Of a stretch of DNA of 64,000 nucleotides, positions 37,177-50,833 are shown piece after piece. Position 1 is the stretch's first letter; every line of letters begins with the position of its first letter. Both the position numbers and the translations under genes were made by a program. The notes under the pieces are model-generated. The model saw only the letters and a program-made list of their open reading frames with translations. It was not told the origin of the DNA and did no database searches. Origin of the DNA: Triglochin maritima (lineage: Eukaryota; Streptophyta; Magnoliopsida; Alismatales; Juncaginaceae); the NCBI GenBank assembly GCA_963682175.1, contig OY821789.1:2480001-2544000 (forward strand). Direction: 5' to 3'.

Positions 37177-37345
37177 CGGGCGTCTGGCTAACACGCCTCC
37201 ACCAACGTGGAGGCGTCTGGCTATCACGCCTCCACCTATGTGGAGGCGTCTTAGCCAGACGCCTCCACGTTCGCGGAGGCGCCTCGCTAAGACGCCTCCA
37301 CCTTGGTGTAGGCGTCGTATCCAGACGCCCGAGTCGGAAAAAAAA
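37177..37345. repeat. Right GGCGTCT/AGACGCC array
   Basis: Imperfect repeats of GGCGTCTGGCTAACACGCC and AGACGCCTCCAC-type units, each able to fold back. Related to but diverged from the left array. Confidence 0.8.
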
Positions 37346-37552
37346 ATCCGCCTCCGTTACCTAGCCAGATTCAGGTGTTTCGCCAGACATTTTCGTGGTG
37401 TTGGTACTAGGAATGTGAGTAAAACTGAGTCAAATACCTTGCTTAAAGATACGGGACGAAATGAGTATTAATTGATTTGTTAAGGGCAAAAAAGTAATTT
37501 TTGGGGCGATTTAAGTAGTTTTCCGGCAACGAATAGTAGTTCCCTATATATA

Positions 37553-38161
37553 ACCCCCTAGAACCCAACAACATAAAATCCCACAAGACCCACTTGTTAG
37601 ATCGCTAGATCCTTAAATCCATTCCAGTTAGTACCCTCAAATTACCTATACAGAACAATCTCGAGTCAAGTCGAAGTATAAGTGTAAAACCCTCCCAATC
37701 CAAATCACTTTCACATGTACATCGAATTGTATCTCTCCAACACCCCCATCTCACCAACCATCACTTGAATTGGAGCAAGGAAGTGAATTATTATTCCTTT
37801 GAGTTTTGAGATTGAACTCTTAAAGAAGCATGATTAGATCATTCTCATTCCGAACTCACCTAAGAAAATAATATGGTTGACAACCCAGCCTTAACAACAA
37901 TAAAAAAAAACTAAATTCCCACAACAAACCAACCATTACACACCCCTAAGTAGTGCCTAACACTTCCTCCTCTCCAATAATCCCACTCACAACTTCCACG
38001 CACGATCTCACCCCAAACCCGGCACGAAACCTCCCGAATCCACCGTCCATTTCGTTTCGTACCCAATCCCCCCGCCAAGATCCCCTCCCTCCCGCACGTA
38101 TAAATACCACAGCAGTGACCCGAAGCGGGAGGTCTCGCCTTTGGTCTTCGCTTCGTTGGAG
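37553..38161 (+). promoter_or_regulatory. TMN gene upstream region with TATA box
   Basis: TATAAATA at 38,099-38,106 lies 56 bp upstream of the TMN start codon, preceded by a C-rich stretch typical of plant core promoters. The rest shows nothing identifiable. Confidence 0.5.
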
Positions 38162-41100
38162 ATGGCGAAAGTGGATCTGATCTCTGCTTTCCTTCTCCTT
38201 TCCTGCTTTATCCTCCCCCGCGGCGGCGACTCGTTCTACCTCCCCGGCGTCGCTCCTCGCGCGTTCCAGAAGGTGACGATTTTGCTCTTTCGGGGGGTAG
38301 TTTGGCGGTTACGGACTCAGATCTTGAGGTTTTTGGTTCGGATTTGCGGTTTTGGTTGCGTCGGTGGTTTGGATCTGGATTTGAGGGAGTTTAAGGGGAT
38401 TTTTCGAGGTTTTGTGTTTGGATCGGGTTTTTTTTTTTGAAAATACGGTTTGTTTGGGGGTTTGATGATGCTGTTATGCCTGGAACTGTTTTTGTTTTCG
38501 TTTTTTGCGTGGTCTAACGCTTGGTTTGCGATTTCAGTGTTTGGTGTTGCTTTTTGGAATTGTGTTCTATTGTTTGTGGTGGAAAATTTGGGTAAATGTG
38601 TGTTTCGGAGTCGAAACGAGGGAAGAATGAGTTGGAGTGGTAGTGAACGGTTTGTATGCTAAAAGTAATCGGTATTATATTTGATTTCTGAAGTAATGTG
38701 AATACATTGTTCGTTTTATGCATGGTTTTCTGGAAATTCACGTGTTCTTTGTTTCCTCGACCTTCAACTTGCATGTTGTGTAAATTTGGTTTTGTGGTAT
38801 CGATTGTTTTGTGGTATCGTTGCATTATTATTCAAGTTGCGGTTGTGGTCTTCGTCGTCATAAGCTCGCTGTGTTGGCTTTTCTGAGCAGGGTGATGAGC
38901 TCCCGGTGAAAGTCAACAAACTTTCATCCATCAAGACTCAACTTCCTTATGACTTCTATTTCCTCGATTATTGTAAGCCTCCGCAGATCATGAACAGTGC
39001 TGAAAATTTGGGGGAGGTGTTATACGGGGACCGCATTGAGAATTCTGTCTATATGGTTTGTACATAAGTATATTTTGTGCCCTTGATAATGCAAATTGTC
39101 ACGTGGAGGATTAAGTTTGACTTACACTAGTTGTGATGTTTGCAGTTTAAGATGAGAATGAGTTCAATTTGCAATGTAGCATGTCGAACGAAGCTAACTG
39201 GCGAAGCTGCAAAACGATTCAAACAAAAAATCAATGATGAATATAGAGTAAATATGTAAGTTGTCATTATCTCTTGATCATCTTAGATGTTGGTTTTCTT
39301 CGTTTCTTGTCAGACTTTAACCGAGTAGAATATTTTCCCCCCCAAATAAAAGCTTATACTACAAGCATTTTGTTCCCAATTCAATATCATTGATGCACCA
39401 CCCTGAACTCACAATTTTGTGTCAACTTGCTGAAAACGTTCTCTCTAGGATCTTGGACAATCTTCCCGTTGCAATTCTTAGACAAATCAGAGGTGGTCAA
39501 GAATCCAGCTATGAACATGGATTTCCGGTTGGTTACAAAGTAAGTTGGCTGCTACTGGGTAACTTGTGTCTTTCACTTTTTAAATTCAAGCTTAATATGT
39601 TGTATAGCAAACCGTGACATTTTTCGTTCTTGTAGAGCAAAGAAAAAAAGTTCTTCATCTACAACCACTTGAGATTTAAAATCATGTACCATATGGATCC
39701 CGAGACCGATGATGCTCGTATTGTAGGTTTTGAGGTGATACCGTACAGGTACAATGGATCTATGTGCTTTTTTGTGCAAGTAGATTTATGTGCTATTTCA
39801 TTGCCATTTAGATTTAACATATAAAGTTAGAGTACTTTTTTCTTTTTTTTCTCAAGTCCAAGTACTTTATCCATTCTTTTGCAAACCTTTTGCCAAGAAT
39901 CACCTGTTACATGAATGTAGAAGTTATGAAATAATGTAGCATACACTTTCAGACTATTTTAGCCATTGCAATTATTAGAATTTACTAAGCAAAATTACCC
40001 CGCAAACTCATTGATAGAGTTGGCAACGAATCATTATTTCAATTGAGGCCAGTCAAAGTAATGTAGTGTTTTCCTTTTAAAAGATTATTACAATCTAACT
40101 TTCCAGTTAGCAACAAAGTCAGTTCCTTTCTATGAATTCAATAAAAAGGTAAAAAGGATTTTAGAAGTTCTCCCTTGTATACATTCCCTAGTTACTAGGA
40201 AACAAAACATTTGCTCAAATTACTGTAAAAAAATTATTTTGAGGTTTGGCTTATTCTGTTTTCTCTATATCCTTCTCCACTTCATAAAGAACGTTTAGGC
40301 TCCTCAAGAAATGTACCTTAGTCTGTTTACTGAATTTGAAGTGTAACTCAATGGGTACAAAACAACATTTCAGTAGTTTGTATGCACAGTTTAGATACCT
40401 TTTCTTGTAAGGAGAGTAGGAGACACAAGTATGTAACAGTGTGAAAACAAGAAATTTTGTGTCGGAATTGTCTTTGTATCTTTTTGAATGTCCCTGCAGT
40501 ATAACTAAGTTCAGCTTTTGCTATTAACTTATTTTTCTTCTGTTTCTTATCTACTTTCAGTGTTAACCATGAGTACAAACAGTGGGATGATAAGAATCCT
40601 AGCTTACTGACTTGCAATCCTAATACCAAATTCATACCTGGTAGTCACAGTCCACAAGAAGTAGAGAAAGGCAAAGAAATTGTTTTCACATATGATGTCT
40701 CTTTTGCAGTAAGTCGTCTAATATCATGTTACGATACCTTGTTTACCTGTCCCTTGGTCATAAGGTTATTTGATTTCTTGCTTGCTTTTGCAGCATAGCG
40801 AGATCAAATGGGCATCTCGCTGGGACACTTATCTTCTTATGAATGATGACCAGATACACTGGTTCTCTATTGTCAATTCTCTGATGATTGTCCTTTTCCT
40901 TTCTGGCATGTTGGCCATGATTATGCTGAGAACTCTGTACAAGGATATAGCCAACTATAACCAGTTGGAGACACAAGAAGAAGCCCAGGAAGAAACTGGA
41001 TGGAAACTTGTTCATGGTGATGTCTTTAGAGCACCAGTCAATTCCAGTCTTCTGTGTGTCTACGTGGGAACTGGAGTTCAGGTCTTCGGGATGGCTCTCG

Positions 41101-41951
41101 TTACCATGATATTTGCACTGCTAGGCTTCTTGTCTCCAGCCAATCGTGGGAGCTTGATGACTGCCATGGTCCTTCTATGGGTCTTCATGGGCATGTTCGC
41201 TGGTTATGCATCAGGCCGCATGTACAAGATGTTCAAAGGCTCAAATTGGAAAAAGAACACTTTGAAAACCGCATTCATGTTTCCAGCTGTTCTTTTTTCC
41301 ATCTTCTTTGTGTTGAACGCTCTTATTTGGGGTGAGAAGTCTTCTGGTGCAGTCCCCTTCGGTACCATGTTTGCTCTTGTTTTCTTGTGGTTCGGCATAT
41401 CAGTACCATTGGTCCTCGTCGGAGGCTACATGGGTTACAAGAAACCGGCCATTGAGGATCCTGTGAAGACCACCAAGATTCCAAGACAAATTCCTGAACA
41501 AGCATGGTACATGCAGCCAGCCTTCTCTATATTGATAGGGGGCATACTTCCCTTTGGAGCTGTCTTCATTGAACTGTTCTTCATCTTGACCTCCATATGG
41601 TTGAACCAGTTCTACTATATCTTCGGCTTCCTCTTCATTGTTTTTGTTATTCTCCTCATCACATGTGCAGAAATTACGATTGTGCTATGCTACTTCCAGC
41701 TGTGCAGTGAAGATTACAACTGGTGGTGGAGAGCATATCTCACCGCAGGTTCATCTGCGCTTTACCTTTTCTCATACTCCATATTTTACTTCTTCACCAA
41801 GTTGGATATAACCAAGGTGGTTTCTGGCATCTTGTACTTTGGGTACATGTTCATCATCTCTTACGCATTCTTCGTGGTTACTGGAACAATTGGGTTCTAT
41901 GCATGCTTCTGGTTTGTCCGCAAGATTTACTCCTCTGTGAAGATTGATTAG
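38162..41951 (+). CDS. Transmembrane 9 superfamily protein (TMN/TM9SF, EMP70 family)
   Basis: Seven exons join cleanly: 38162-38272, 38891-39055, 39146-39255, 39449-39539, 39636-39748, 40561-40708 and 40794-41951, 631 residues with all GT-AG introns. These endosomal/Golgi proteins have a lumenal N-terminal domain and nine membrane spans. Seen here: a signal peptide (LISAFLLLSCFIL), the lumenal motif YDFYFLDYCKPP, the conserved stretch SEIKWASRWDTYLL before the first span, then eight further hydrophobic spans, with the membrane domain encoded by the single last exon. The C-terminus (RKIYSSVKID) fits the family's KxD/E coat-binding signal for Golgi retention. Length is normal. The gene is convergent with the RHD3-like gene. 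Confidence 0.94.
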
Positions 41952-42953
41952 TTGGTATATTAAACTTCTGAAGTACGGTAAATTTCTGATGAAGCCTGGT
42001 GCCGAAAACATTTGAATGAACGATGATATCAAGTATGGCATTCTGTTTGATAACTGCAGCAAGAAGCATTTTCCAGTGATTGAAGGAAACAACTTGCTGT
42101 CCACCTGATTTTGTAGCAAACAGGGTGTGGTCTAGCAGGATTCAATTTTTATCCGTATTAGTGAACCATATACGTTGGTATGCTTAAGTAATATTTCACT
42201 ATGCTCCCTCATGCGGAAGCATATGGTTTTTTGCAATATAAGATATTTGCAGATAATAGATGTTTGCTCTAGTTTTGTCTTGGTACAATTCATTACCGAG
42301 TGGCTTTGCAGTTTGCATCCGATCTGTTAAAACTCATTCCCTGTCCTATCCACCCGCCATGGTCATTTCGGGACCAAGTTTAACCCATTCCAGATAAATG
42401 AATCTTGCACTTTTCAAATTGAATCTTCTTTTCTTGATAGTTTCTTTCCAGCCATCCAAAGGTAATTTGCTTGCCCCTGCTTAGATCTAAATCTACACGC
42501 TGCTGGTAATGTACAAGACTGAGCACTCAAAAGCCTAAAAATAGTCAATTAAAGTGTTGATTCAAAAATCGGTGAAAAGCATATCAAAACAGTACCTTCT
42601 TAGTTCTTATACATCATAACATCCAAACAAATGGGTAGACCAATACTCACTTTAACCTGTTCAGAAATAACAAAACGTATACCTATGGTGTTGAATCATA
42701 GAAAGCACATTGGAATATTGACTTCTAAATACATCAATAAACACCAATAACAAATAGGTAGACAAACGCTCACCAAACCTCACCTTCAAATAACAAAATT
42801 TAGAACCCGCTGGTCTAATAGTGTAACCGAAAATCCTTGCCATCCCGTGGAGGTTAACAGCTCTTGTCAGTAGCACATTTTGCGCAACGTGCTGTAGTAC
42901 CAAGAAATAACCAGGTTGCCAGCACACCAAAATTGTGTTGACACTTCGTTTGG
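41952..42953. other. Intergenic between convergent genes
   Basis: 3' UTRs of the TMN and RHD3-like genes are probably here. Two imperfect copies of a segment with AGGTAGACAA/GGGTAGACCA and CTCAC-rich sequence lie near 42,620 and 42,750. Confidence 0.4.
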
Positions 42954-45900
42954 TTATTGACTGACAGGGCTTGAGTACTCGGGGCCGCTTTCCTCTGAAG
43001 TTACAGTAGATGATTCATTGGTCGGAGCTCTAAAACTTTTTGAATCCAGCTCAGCATTTTGCCGTGGTACAGGAACTGTAGGACGTTGGACTTGACCTTC
43101 ATCTGCTAACCTTTTGATTATGTTCATAACTGTTGGGAGAAACTTTGTCGATAAAGTCATAATCCCAGGAAGCTGCACAATTGGTTTACAAATAAGACAT
43201 TATAATTAGGAAAGTCTTTCTAGACAGCTTCAATTTGATAAATATCTGTCACTAGATAATTGTCACTCACAGCTCCATTCTGAAATGCTTCTGATATGTC
43301 TAGTTGAACCCAAAGAGCTTTAGCCAGAAGAAATATTATGAATATCACACCAAGATAAAATGGATTCCTGGAAACAAGTAAAGATGAAGGTCTAAAGAGC
43401 TATATCACAAATTAAGGCAGTTGGAAATATTTAATTACTAGATACTACCTAAGGAGAGTCATAAACTCATTGAATCCCAAAATCAAAATGGCAGCCATTG
43501 CCCAAGGTGGAGGAAGCCAGTTGTTGTTACGCTTATTTGCTTCCTGTAGAATAAATACATTGTCAGCATATTTCGTACCAACTGCAACAAGATGTTAACA
43601 TGGCTTGAGGACATCTAAAATAATGTGATAAGTTCTATTGCTTATGTGTTTAACAAATGCAATTAAGTGTTGTTTAAAATGCAAGAAAACTTGAAGTTCC
43701 TAGGATCCATGTCCTGAGATAAACCCTGGCAAAAAATCATGACATTGTTCATGCAGCAGGAAAGAGCATCAACGAAGTGAACCTGCGCAGCAATAGCCTG
43801 AGTGACTGTGTATTCTGTCTCGGTTTTGAATTGAGTCCACAAAGATTTGCATTGGACAGGCGTCAGCAAAGTTTTGGATGAAGCAACCTGGAAATGACAG
43901 AGAAGGGGCGAGTGGAATTTCATCAATACTCAGAAGTAATTTTTGAAATAGTTGGACCTACATTTGAAAAAAATGTGCTTTCCAGATCATATAAAGCATA
44001 TGCAACCAAATAGGGAAAGATCACCTGTTCCCAAGAGCTGGAGGCTAGCACGTCTAATGATGAGCCACTCCTGTCTAAACTTCTGCTTTTAGTAGTATCT
44101 ACGAGAGCAAGTGAGAGAGTATTCTCAATGTTGTCAACATCATCATCTAAACGGACTGCAGCCATTACAGATAGCAACTTCAGGGACTGCAAAATGAAAG
44201 GAAAAAAGATGATGGAAAAGTCTTGATAGCAGTTTATGAAAGCATGCCATATAAATGAAAATATATTTGCTGACGAGGTTTCAGTTGTTGAACAAGTCAT
44301 TACTTGCAGCAGTTTTTGTGGTGAATGTAAAGCATGCCATATAAATGGAAATATATTTGCTGGGAGGTTTCAGTTGTTCAACAAGTCATATTTATGATAG
44401 AAAGAGCAGTAATAATGATAGAAAGAGCAGTTTTTGTGAATTGTGATGAATGTAAACTTGTAAAACGGAGATATACGATGATAAGGTTTCAATTGTCAAA
44501 CAATTTATTATTTATGGCAGAATGGGCAGTTTTTATGATGGCTGTAAAGCATGCCATTTATGGAAATATATTTGCTAATGATGTTTCAGTTGTTGAACAA
44601 GTTAATTACTTACAGCAGAACGAGCAGTTTTTGTGATGGCTCTAATGTCTTCTTTTCCAGTCCATACCCTCGGCATGGAGTCAGCATCACGACTGAACAA
44701 GGTTGAGAACCTGAAATAATTTCCAAAATTGTAATGGCAAATTCCACATCAAATACATTTCCATGCTTGGCAAGGTTATAGTCTAAGAACCTGTCTTTCA
44801 TATGGATCAAGACTCTTCCAGCCTCTTCTTTTGCTTTAGATTCAACAATATTTCGAGCATAATTCTCTAGGTTCGATAGCATCTTATTTGTGGTTTGTTC
44901 ATCAATGTCAAAAACAGAAACATCAGATGCAAATCCAGCAAGAGCTGATTTTGTTTCCCGTTGCAGAAGTTTTCTGATTGCCGGCCACGTATCATCACTA
45001 GCCACCTCCAATAGAGCCTCAACTGGCTGAGCAATTGCCTCTTTTAGTTTTCCCTGTATTTTTCATCAGTATTATTTATCTACATCTGTAATCTGTTATG
45101 AAAATACACAATTGAAAGGCTAAAGAAAGTTCAACTAAAGTATGGACTATGGAGATGCATCAAAGCCATCAAACCTCATAGAGCGTATTGAGATCAGCTA
45201 ATTTAGAAGAACGAACTTCAGCTACATGTGCCTCAATATCACGTTTTAACTTATCCCGAACTTTGGAGGAGTCCCACGTAGCCTGTTTAATTGCTGCATC
45301 TGCAGAAACAAGAAAAAGAGCATCCTTGATATCCAAGACAATCTCCCACAATAAACGAAAGAAAGATTCAAAACGAAACTAATTGATGTTCTTCATTATG
45401 TTTTTTACTGAAATATTATTTAAACATCATTGGTTGGAACTGAAGGTCTGCTAACACAATATGCGACATAGCAATCCTTGTCAGCAAAATCAATATGCCC
45501 CCACATAATATTCATTTTGACAAACACCATCACCACGCAAGTGTAAGGAATGGTAGCTCAGAAGAAGATGAGCTCAAGACTAAGAGCACAGAGGCATAAT
45601 CAATATGATGAGCTCAACGTTGCAATCCTTGTCATTTGTCAGCATATGCAGTAATGCCCCCATATAATACTCAGTTTGATTTTTGACATACACTATCAGC
45701 AAGCAAGTGTAAGGAATGGTAGTTCAGAAGATGATGGGCTTGAGACTAAGAGCACAAAAGCTGTTGGAAGAGAAGGAGACAGGCCCAAGCCAAGTACCAA
45801 AGCATCTCCTTTAACCATTGACCTTGGCCAACAACCTATTATTCCATTTAATTTTACTATTGTAACCGGTGAGGTTGTTAGATTATGTTTGTTTCTGTAT

Positions 45901-48900
45901 AACAAACAGGATTAGAGGATAAGAGATAGTTTGTTTATATTCAGACCAGCCGACCAGGTAAACCCGACTGTCCTGGATCCATGTAAAACTTCTAAAAATT
46001 CTTGCAACAATAGCATATTCCTTAGCGAGGGTTGTTTCACCATTTTCTTGTGTGCTTTGCCGTGTAGGGAATCTGGTGTTCTTTTGGGATCTTGTTGTGT
46101 GGGAGAGTGATCTCCTTCTACAATACAATGAACTAAAAGCTAGATTATGCTTCTCATCTGGAAGCACCACCAATATTTGGACAGGAAAAGATAATTGCAA
46201 TTGCAATAGTCATGGACTCGTGGCCAAGTAAGATGAGATTCGCTATAAACATTAAGAAGTCACAAAGAACCCAAGAGACAAGAGCTCAGGAAAAATGATG
46301 GTTAGCTACATATTTGATGTTAGACCATATTTTTATTGATCAATTTTAAGATAGACCATCAAGGCTGTTGGAAGAATTTCAGAGTTATGAACTTGTCAGT
46401 ACCTGTGCATCCTTCATCAAACACTAACATAGAATGGTGAGTGCAATCACAGGAAGCGACTGCAAATCCTTCACCATCAGCAAGAGATTTACTAAGAGCA
46501 TTCTTAAAATCATCCAGAGTTCTGGATCGTAGATGTCCCAATATGGACAAGTAAGCAGGATGAACCAACTGCAATTTGTCGAGGGAAAAAACCATCAGCG
46601 TGAAACTGAACTCAACTATTACCTGATTCTATTAATTTTCATGAAACCTGTAGTGTATTAACAGTCAAGTTGATTTATATTTTTATATTACTGAACAGCA
46701 AAACCAACAAAACCAAAATCTGATGACAAGAAAATGTTCGGCTAAATATTTGTCTTAAGGAAGTTTCATTTCAATCATGTAAAAAAGCTACTTCATATGG
46801 TAACTCTTCACAGCATATTTCAATTCATCTTTTACACTTAATTTAACAATCATACCCCGAAAAAAAAACAATAAATGGGGTCAACTCACAAATTTGCATT
46901 ATTTTACTTCTGCAAAAAATTCGACATATCCAACTATGGGTAGAAAAGAGGGAATTGTTGCAGTCGCAAACAGTAAAAGGCACCTGATTGCTGTGTAACC
47001 TTGTAAGTGGTAGTGTAGCATTAAGGTGAATAGACAACGGAATATTGGGAAGGATGTATAAACTTTGATTAAGATACTCATCTTTCTTCAGTTATACTCG
47101 TATGAAACTATAGTGGACAAAATGGTTAGCTCCAAATATGGAAGCGAATAAGGAAGCAAGCCTACCAAGAGAAGTTTGTAGCAAGCAAAGATTTGTCTCA
47201 GTCGGAAAAATATTATAAAAAAAGACTATCAGATGCCATCACAGAGCACACTACACTCTGAAACAATGGAAATACTGCAATACCTGCAGAACTTTTGCTT
47301 CCAAGTGTTGTCTCTTTGCTGTCTTAACAGTATCATCAAAATAGCTTGACTCCAAATCATATCTATCAAATACGAAAATTGAAAGAAAATTCATGACCCT
47401 TGAATAAAGGTCATCAAATACTCAATCTCAAAATGGGAAAAACTTCTTATGAGCAAATGTGCAAAACTACATGACATGCATAAATTATGAAACTGTAAGA
47501 ACTGTGATCTCATGGAGAGTTGATCCTAGTTCAAGATGAACACTAGCAGCATGCTTAACACATGCAAGACGGACGGGAAGTGGTGTTTCCAGTGGCGGAC
47601 TAAAGGACGGTATTCCTTAAATGCATAACTTCTCAATCCTAGGTTAAGCAAAAATCTTTCACTTCGACAATTCATGGACCTCCTTAATTTGCAGAAGTAG
47701 CCTTACTGAAATTACCAAAGAGAAGGGGCAAATAGGCTAGGTGAAAATCAGGGACATAAATTGTTTAGGAAGAATATACTCCCTTTAGAATAGGCTAACC
47801 ATTTATTACAGTTCTTAGCCATTAAAAAGGGCAACAAAATATCCTCAAACAAGCCTTTTCTTTTATCAATTAAGAAACTAAAAAACTTATGATTAATCTG
47901 TCTGAGTGCAACTGGCAAGGACAAAAATACAAAGAAACTGACGCAATCCATATTAGTGTTGGGAGCATTGAAAAACAAATCTTCTAAGAAAAATAGAACA
48001 TACGGAAATCCATAAGATTACACCAGAAGGAAATGAATTATTCTTATCCAGCCAAGCTGGTTAAACCAAGACCCAGACAGAAACCTAGTGTTGGGGTCAC
48101 TAGTTGAACTAACCAGTTAAACCACTCAGCTTTTTTGTCAAACCAACATTTGGTCTCAAATGCATATTTAAATTTATTATTTAAAATTAGTGACGATACT
48201 TGCCTTCACTGTAATTATCGGCTCCTATTCGCTCCCTTCGCACCTAAAAACTTGATAACATCTTGTTCTTGGACTCCTATTTCATACTATCCCCTTCAAG
48301 ACTTCAACACAAGTTGCCACCACCTACAACCTTCTCCTAAGAATATTTTCCTATTTCATAATATTACTTATGTTGTGTGTAATAATTTATGATGCCATGC
48401 CAACATCATAGATCACGTAGTTAAGCCAACCAATGGCTTGACTAGTTGAACGGAACTTTTCCCATTCAAGTTAGAAAATCATAACCTACATGATAGATTG
48501 CTTTAATGAAAAATATCATGCTGAGTTGTTTATTTGAAAGAACAAACTTACCCCGACAAACATGAATCTATTATTGAGCTTAATTTCTTGCCAAAACCAG
48601 GTACAAGTTTTGTTTGTGCAACCTCTTCAATTTCACGCCAATCCTGAAGAATAGCACATTATAACTAAACAAAAAACATGGATTAACTGAATTTGACAGA
48701 TCATTTAAAGCACGCAAATTAACCTCATTTGCACTTAATGACGTGAACTTTTCGTTAGCAATTTCTTCACAACGCACAGTTGCAACCATAACCTGTTGGA
48801 GAGAAAACAAGGGTTAAATGAATGGATTTTTGCTCCACTTTACGTACAGTGGTTTCCCAACTTTGACGCTATTTGTCGTTACCTTATGTGCAGGCAAGTC

Positions 48901-50833
48901 AAGATCCTTATTCTCTTTAATAACTTTCCATATCTGCATTAGACTATAAGAAAACCCTGAAGCAGGAACAACACCACGTCGATCGCCAGCAAGTCCACCA
49001 GGGGCAATAGAATTGTAAAAGCGTTGTCTTAAGTTATAAACCTTCAAAGAGAACAAGGAGATTTCAATACACAACAATCAAATAGAACATAACAAAAACT
49101 TAAGTACATCCATGCCTAAAACAAGGCAGTGTTCTTCCGTTAGGAAATGTTACAATCATATTATTTGCATCAAGCCAAACTAAAAAAACAAAACTCAAAG
49201 CAGAGCAACAAAAAAAAAGCAATCCAACATAAGTGTTGTTCTCATCGAGTACCTGCTCTCTAAATAGATCCTCTTTCTCTTCGAAACTTGAAAGAGCTAC
49301 AACCTCTACCTGATTTTGCATGATAGCAAATGCATAAGTTAGTTTTAAAACTCCACTAAGCAGATATTTTGGCCATATTTAAGTAGATAGAGTTGCATTT
49401 GTTATTACTATGAAAAAATCGCTTAATGGAGTTTCTTTATGGTCTTGTGGTTTTGGAACAGCATCCCATATCTGCAAGAATCAACAAAACAGGGTTATAA
49501 GTAACTACAGGAAAAGGCTAACTTCGATCTTTCGGACTTCAAGATGCTTTTGCATGCATAGGCCAAATACCTTTTGGATATCCTCTCTCAAAATTGGTTC
49601 CAAGGTCTCCAGAGGTGTCTACATAAAGAAAAAAATGAGAAAGTTAAGAGCATCTCTAGCTACAAAGGAAGTATGGCCAAGCAATCATTTGACTGTTGTT
49701 AAGACAGAACTGATCTTCCCATCAAATAACACCATAAATAATAGTTCATCAAGGCAAGCATACATACTCTGGTTTTGTCACGTATAACAAATAATAAGGT
49801 TGTTTTACGAGGGCTAAACAGTCGTGTCATGGCCTGCCACAGAAAACATCCACAATCATACCACTACTACAAACTTTCAAGCCAAATTAAATATTTCAAT
49901 TAAAGTCCAAAAGTTGTTATAACGTACCTGGAAAACAGTCTTCAGAAGAGGTTTGTTGGCAGCCTGTTCTCTGCCAATGTCATGACACCACCTAAAAAAC
50001 ACAGGTTACTGGTTGCATATAGTATTCTTATAGAGTTTAGGGAACTAACTTATGAGATATATTCAATAAGCTTACATGTTGATAAGTACTATATCAGAAA
50101 CCGCTAGAGCAAAAAGGGCACTTTGCTTCTCAAAAGCAGTGTCATCCTGGCAACAGCAAGTGAATTCTAAGAATAACATACTCAAAATATATTAATAGAG
50201 AAATTTACAAAATGCTGCTGAGGAAGTACCTCTCCTCTCTCTCTTCCATCAGTACCCTCCAAGTCCATAACAAGTGTACAGGGCTCAATATTTGCGCATT
50301 TAGCCATCCATATACCTTTAGTAGTTTGAGACCTGGGGGGGAAATATGCTCACACGAATTTGTATTCCAAAGTTTTTACATTTATTTCCACGGGAAAGGT
50401 GAACTGAAAACAAATAGTGATATGAGAAAAAAGCTCACCTCCCCTTGAAAGCATCCATCTCCCTGAAGTTGGTATAGAAAAGATGATTAAGGAGGGTGCT
50501 CTTTCCTGAAAGAAGATGCAAACATGATTATATACAAGTCCTTTCTACAAGGAACCAATACATCACAAGAATCAAAGCAGTGATAAGACAATATGTACTT
50601 TTCAAGGTGGAAGAGAAAATCATAGTGCATCAAAAGTATGAAAAATCATGTATCTATTTAAAATGATGTGAACAAATTTTCATACCACTACTTTGTGGAC
50701 CCATAATAGACACCACTGCATAAGAAAGCCCACATTCAGCTAACTTGGAATGTCGAGCAAGGGTGTCAAGACCAGGAAGGTTAAATACACCATCTCCGTC
50801 AATAAGTGGAATAGACAAATGATCCTCGGCCAT
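42954..50833 (-). CDS. RHD3/SEY1-type dynamin-like GTPase (ER membrane fusion)
   Basis: The plant counterpart of atlastin/Sey1p; it fuses ER tubules. Twenty-two coding exons join without a frame break: 50833-50686, 50505-50439, 50332-50230, 50146-50076, 49991-49928, 49833-49768, 49618-49571, 49471-49409, 49309-49253, 49041-48883, 48792-48724, 48643-48552, 47362-47284, 46568-46403, 45299-45175, 45053-44791, 44710-44614, 44186-44025, 43887-43783, 43543-43449, 43367-43271, 43172-42954; 804 residues, normal length. GTPase motifs: P-loop GPQSSGKST split by intron 1, RSQTTKG, DLEGTDG, and RDKT as the G4 equivalent. The C-terminal half has the three-helix-bundle region and a membrane hairpin ([12 protein letters not shown]... 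then [10 protein letters not shown]), followed by a cytosolic tail. An AG acceptor 4 bp before the start codon suggests a 5' UTR intron. Confidence 0.95.
44225..44640. repeat. Minisatellite in an RHD3-like intron that copies an exon edge
   Basis: About four imperfect units of roughly 100 bp. Markers such as AAGCATGCCATATAAATGGA, GGTTTCAGTTGTTGAACAAG and GCAGTTTTTGTG recur. The last unit overlaps the 3' end of exon 17 and its splice donor (44,614), so part of the coding exon and donor was included in the duplicated unit. Confidence 0.85.
45480..45760. repeat. Imperfect duplication inside RHD3-like intron 14
   Basis: Two copies of a segment with CAATCCTTGTCA, a TGCCCCCA block, CAAGTGTAAGGAATGGTAG and GACTAAGAGCACA, about 145 bp apart. 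The intron is over 1 kb and may contain a decayed mobile element, not identified. Confidence 0.7.

Larger units (their letters stand above)
35991..37543. mobile_element. 1.55-kb TIR element with hairpin arrays
   Basis: The ends are inverted over about 60 bp: both arms contain CTATTCGT, AAAACTACTTAAATCG and TTTTGCCCTT. Outside lie TTATATATA (35982-35990) and CTATATATA (37544-37552), a possible 9-bp duplication as in Mutator-like elements. Inside are two arrays of GGCGTCT/AGACGCC hairpins around a cluster of CGG-N4-CCG palindromes and a GC-rich palindromic block (36,868-36,955). No convincing coding sequence. Confidence 0.7.

Noticed and set aside
36238..37345. The repeated GGCGTCT units looked at first like a CRISPR array.
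   Set aside because: Plant nuclear context, irregular unit length, no unique spacers, self-complementary units and TIRs outside.
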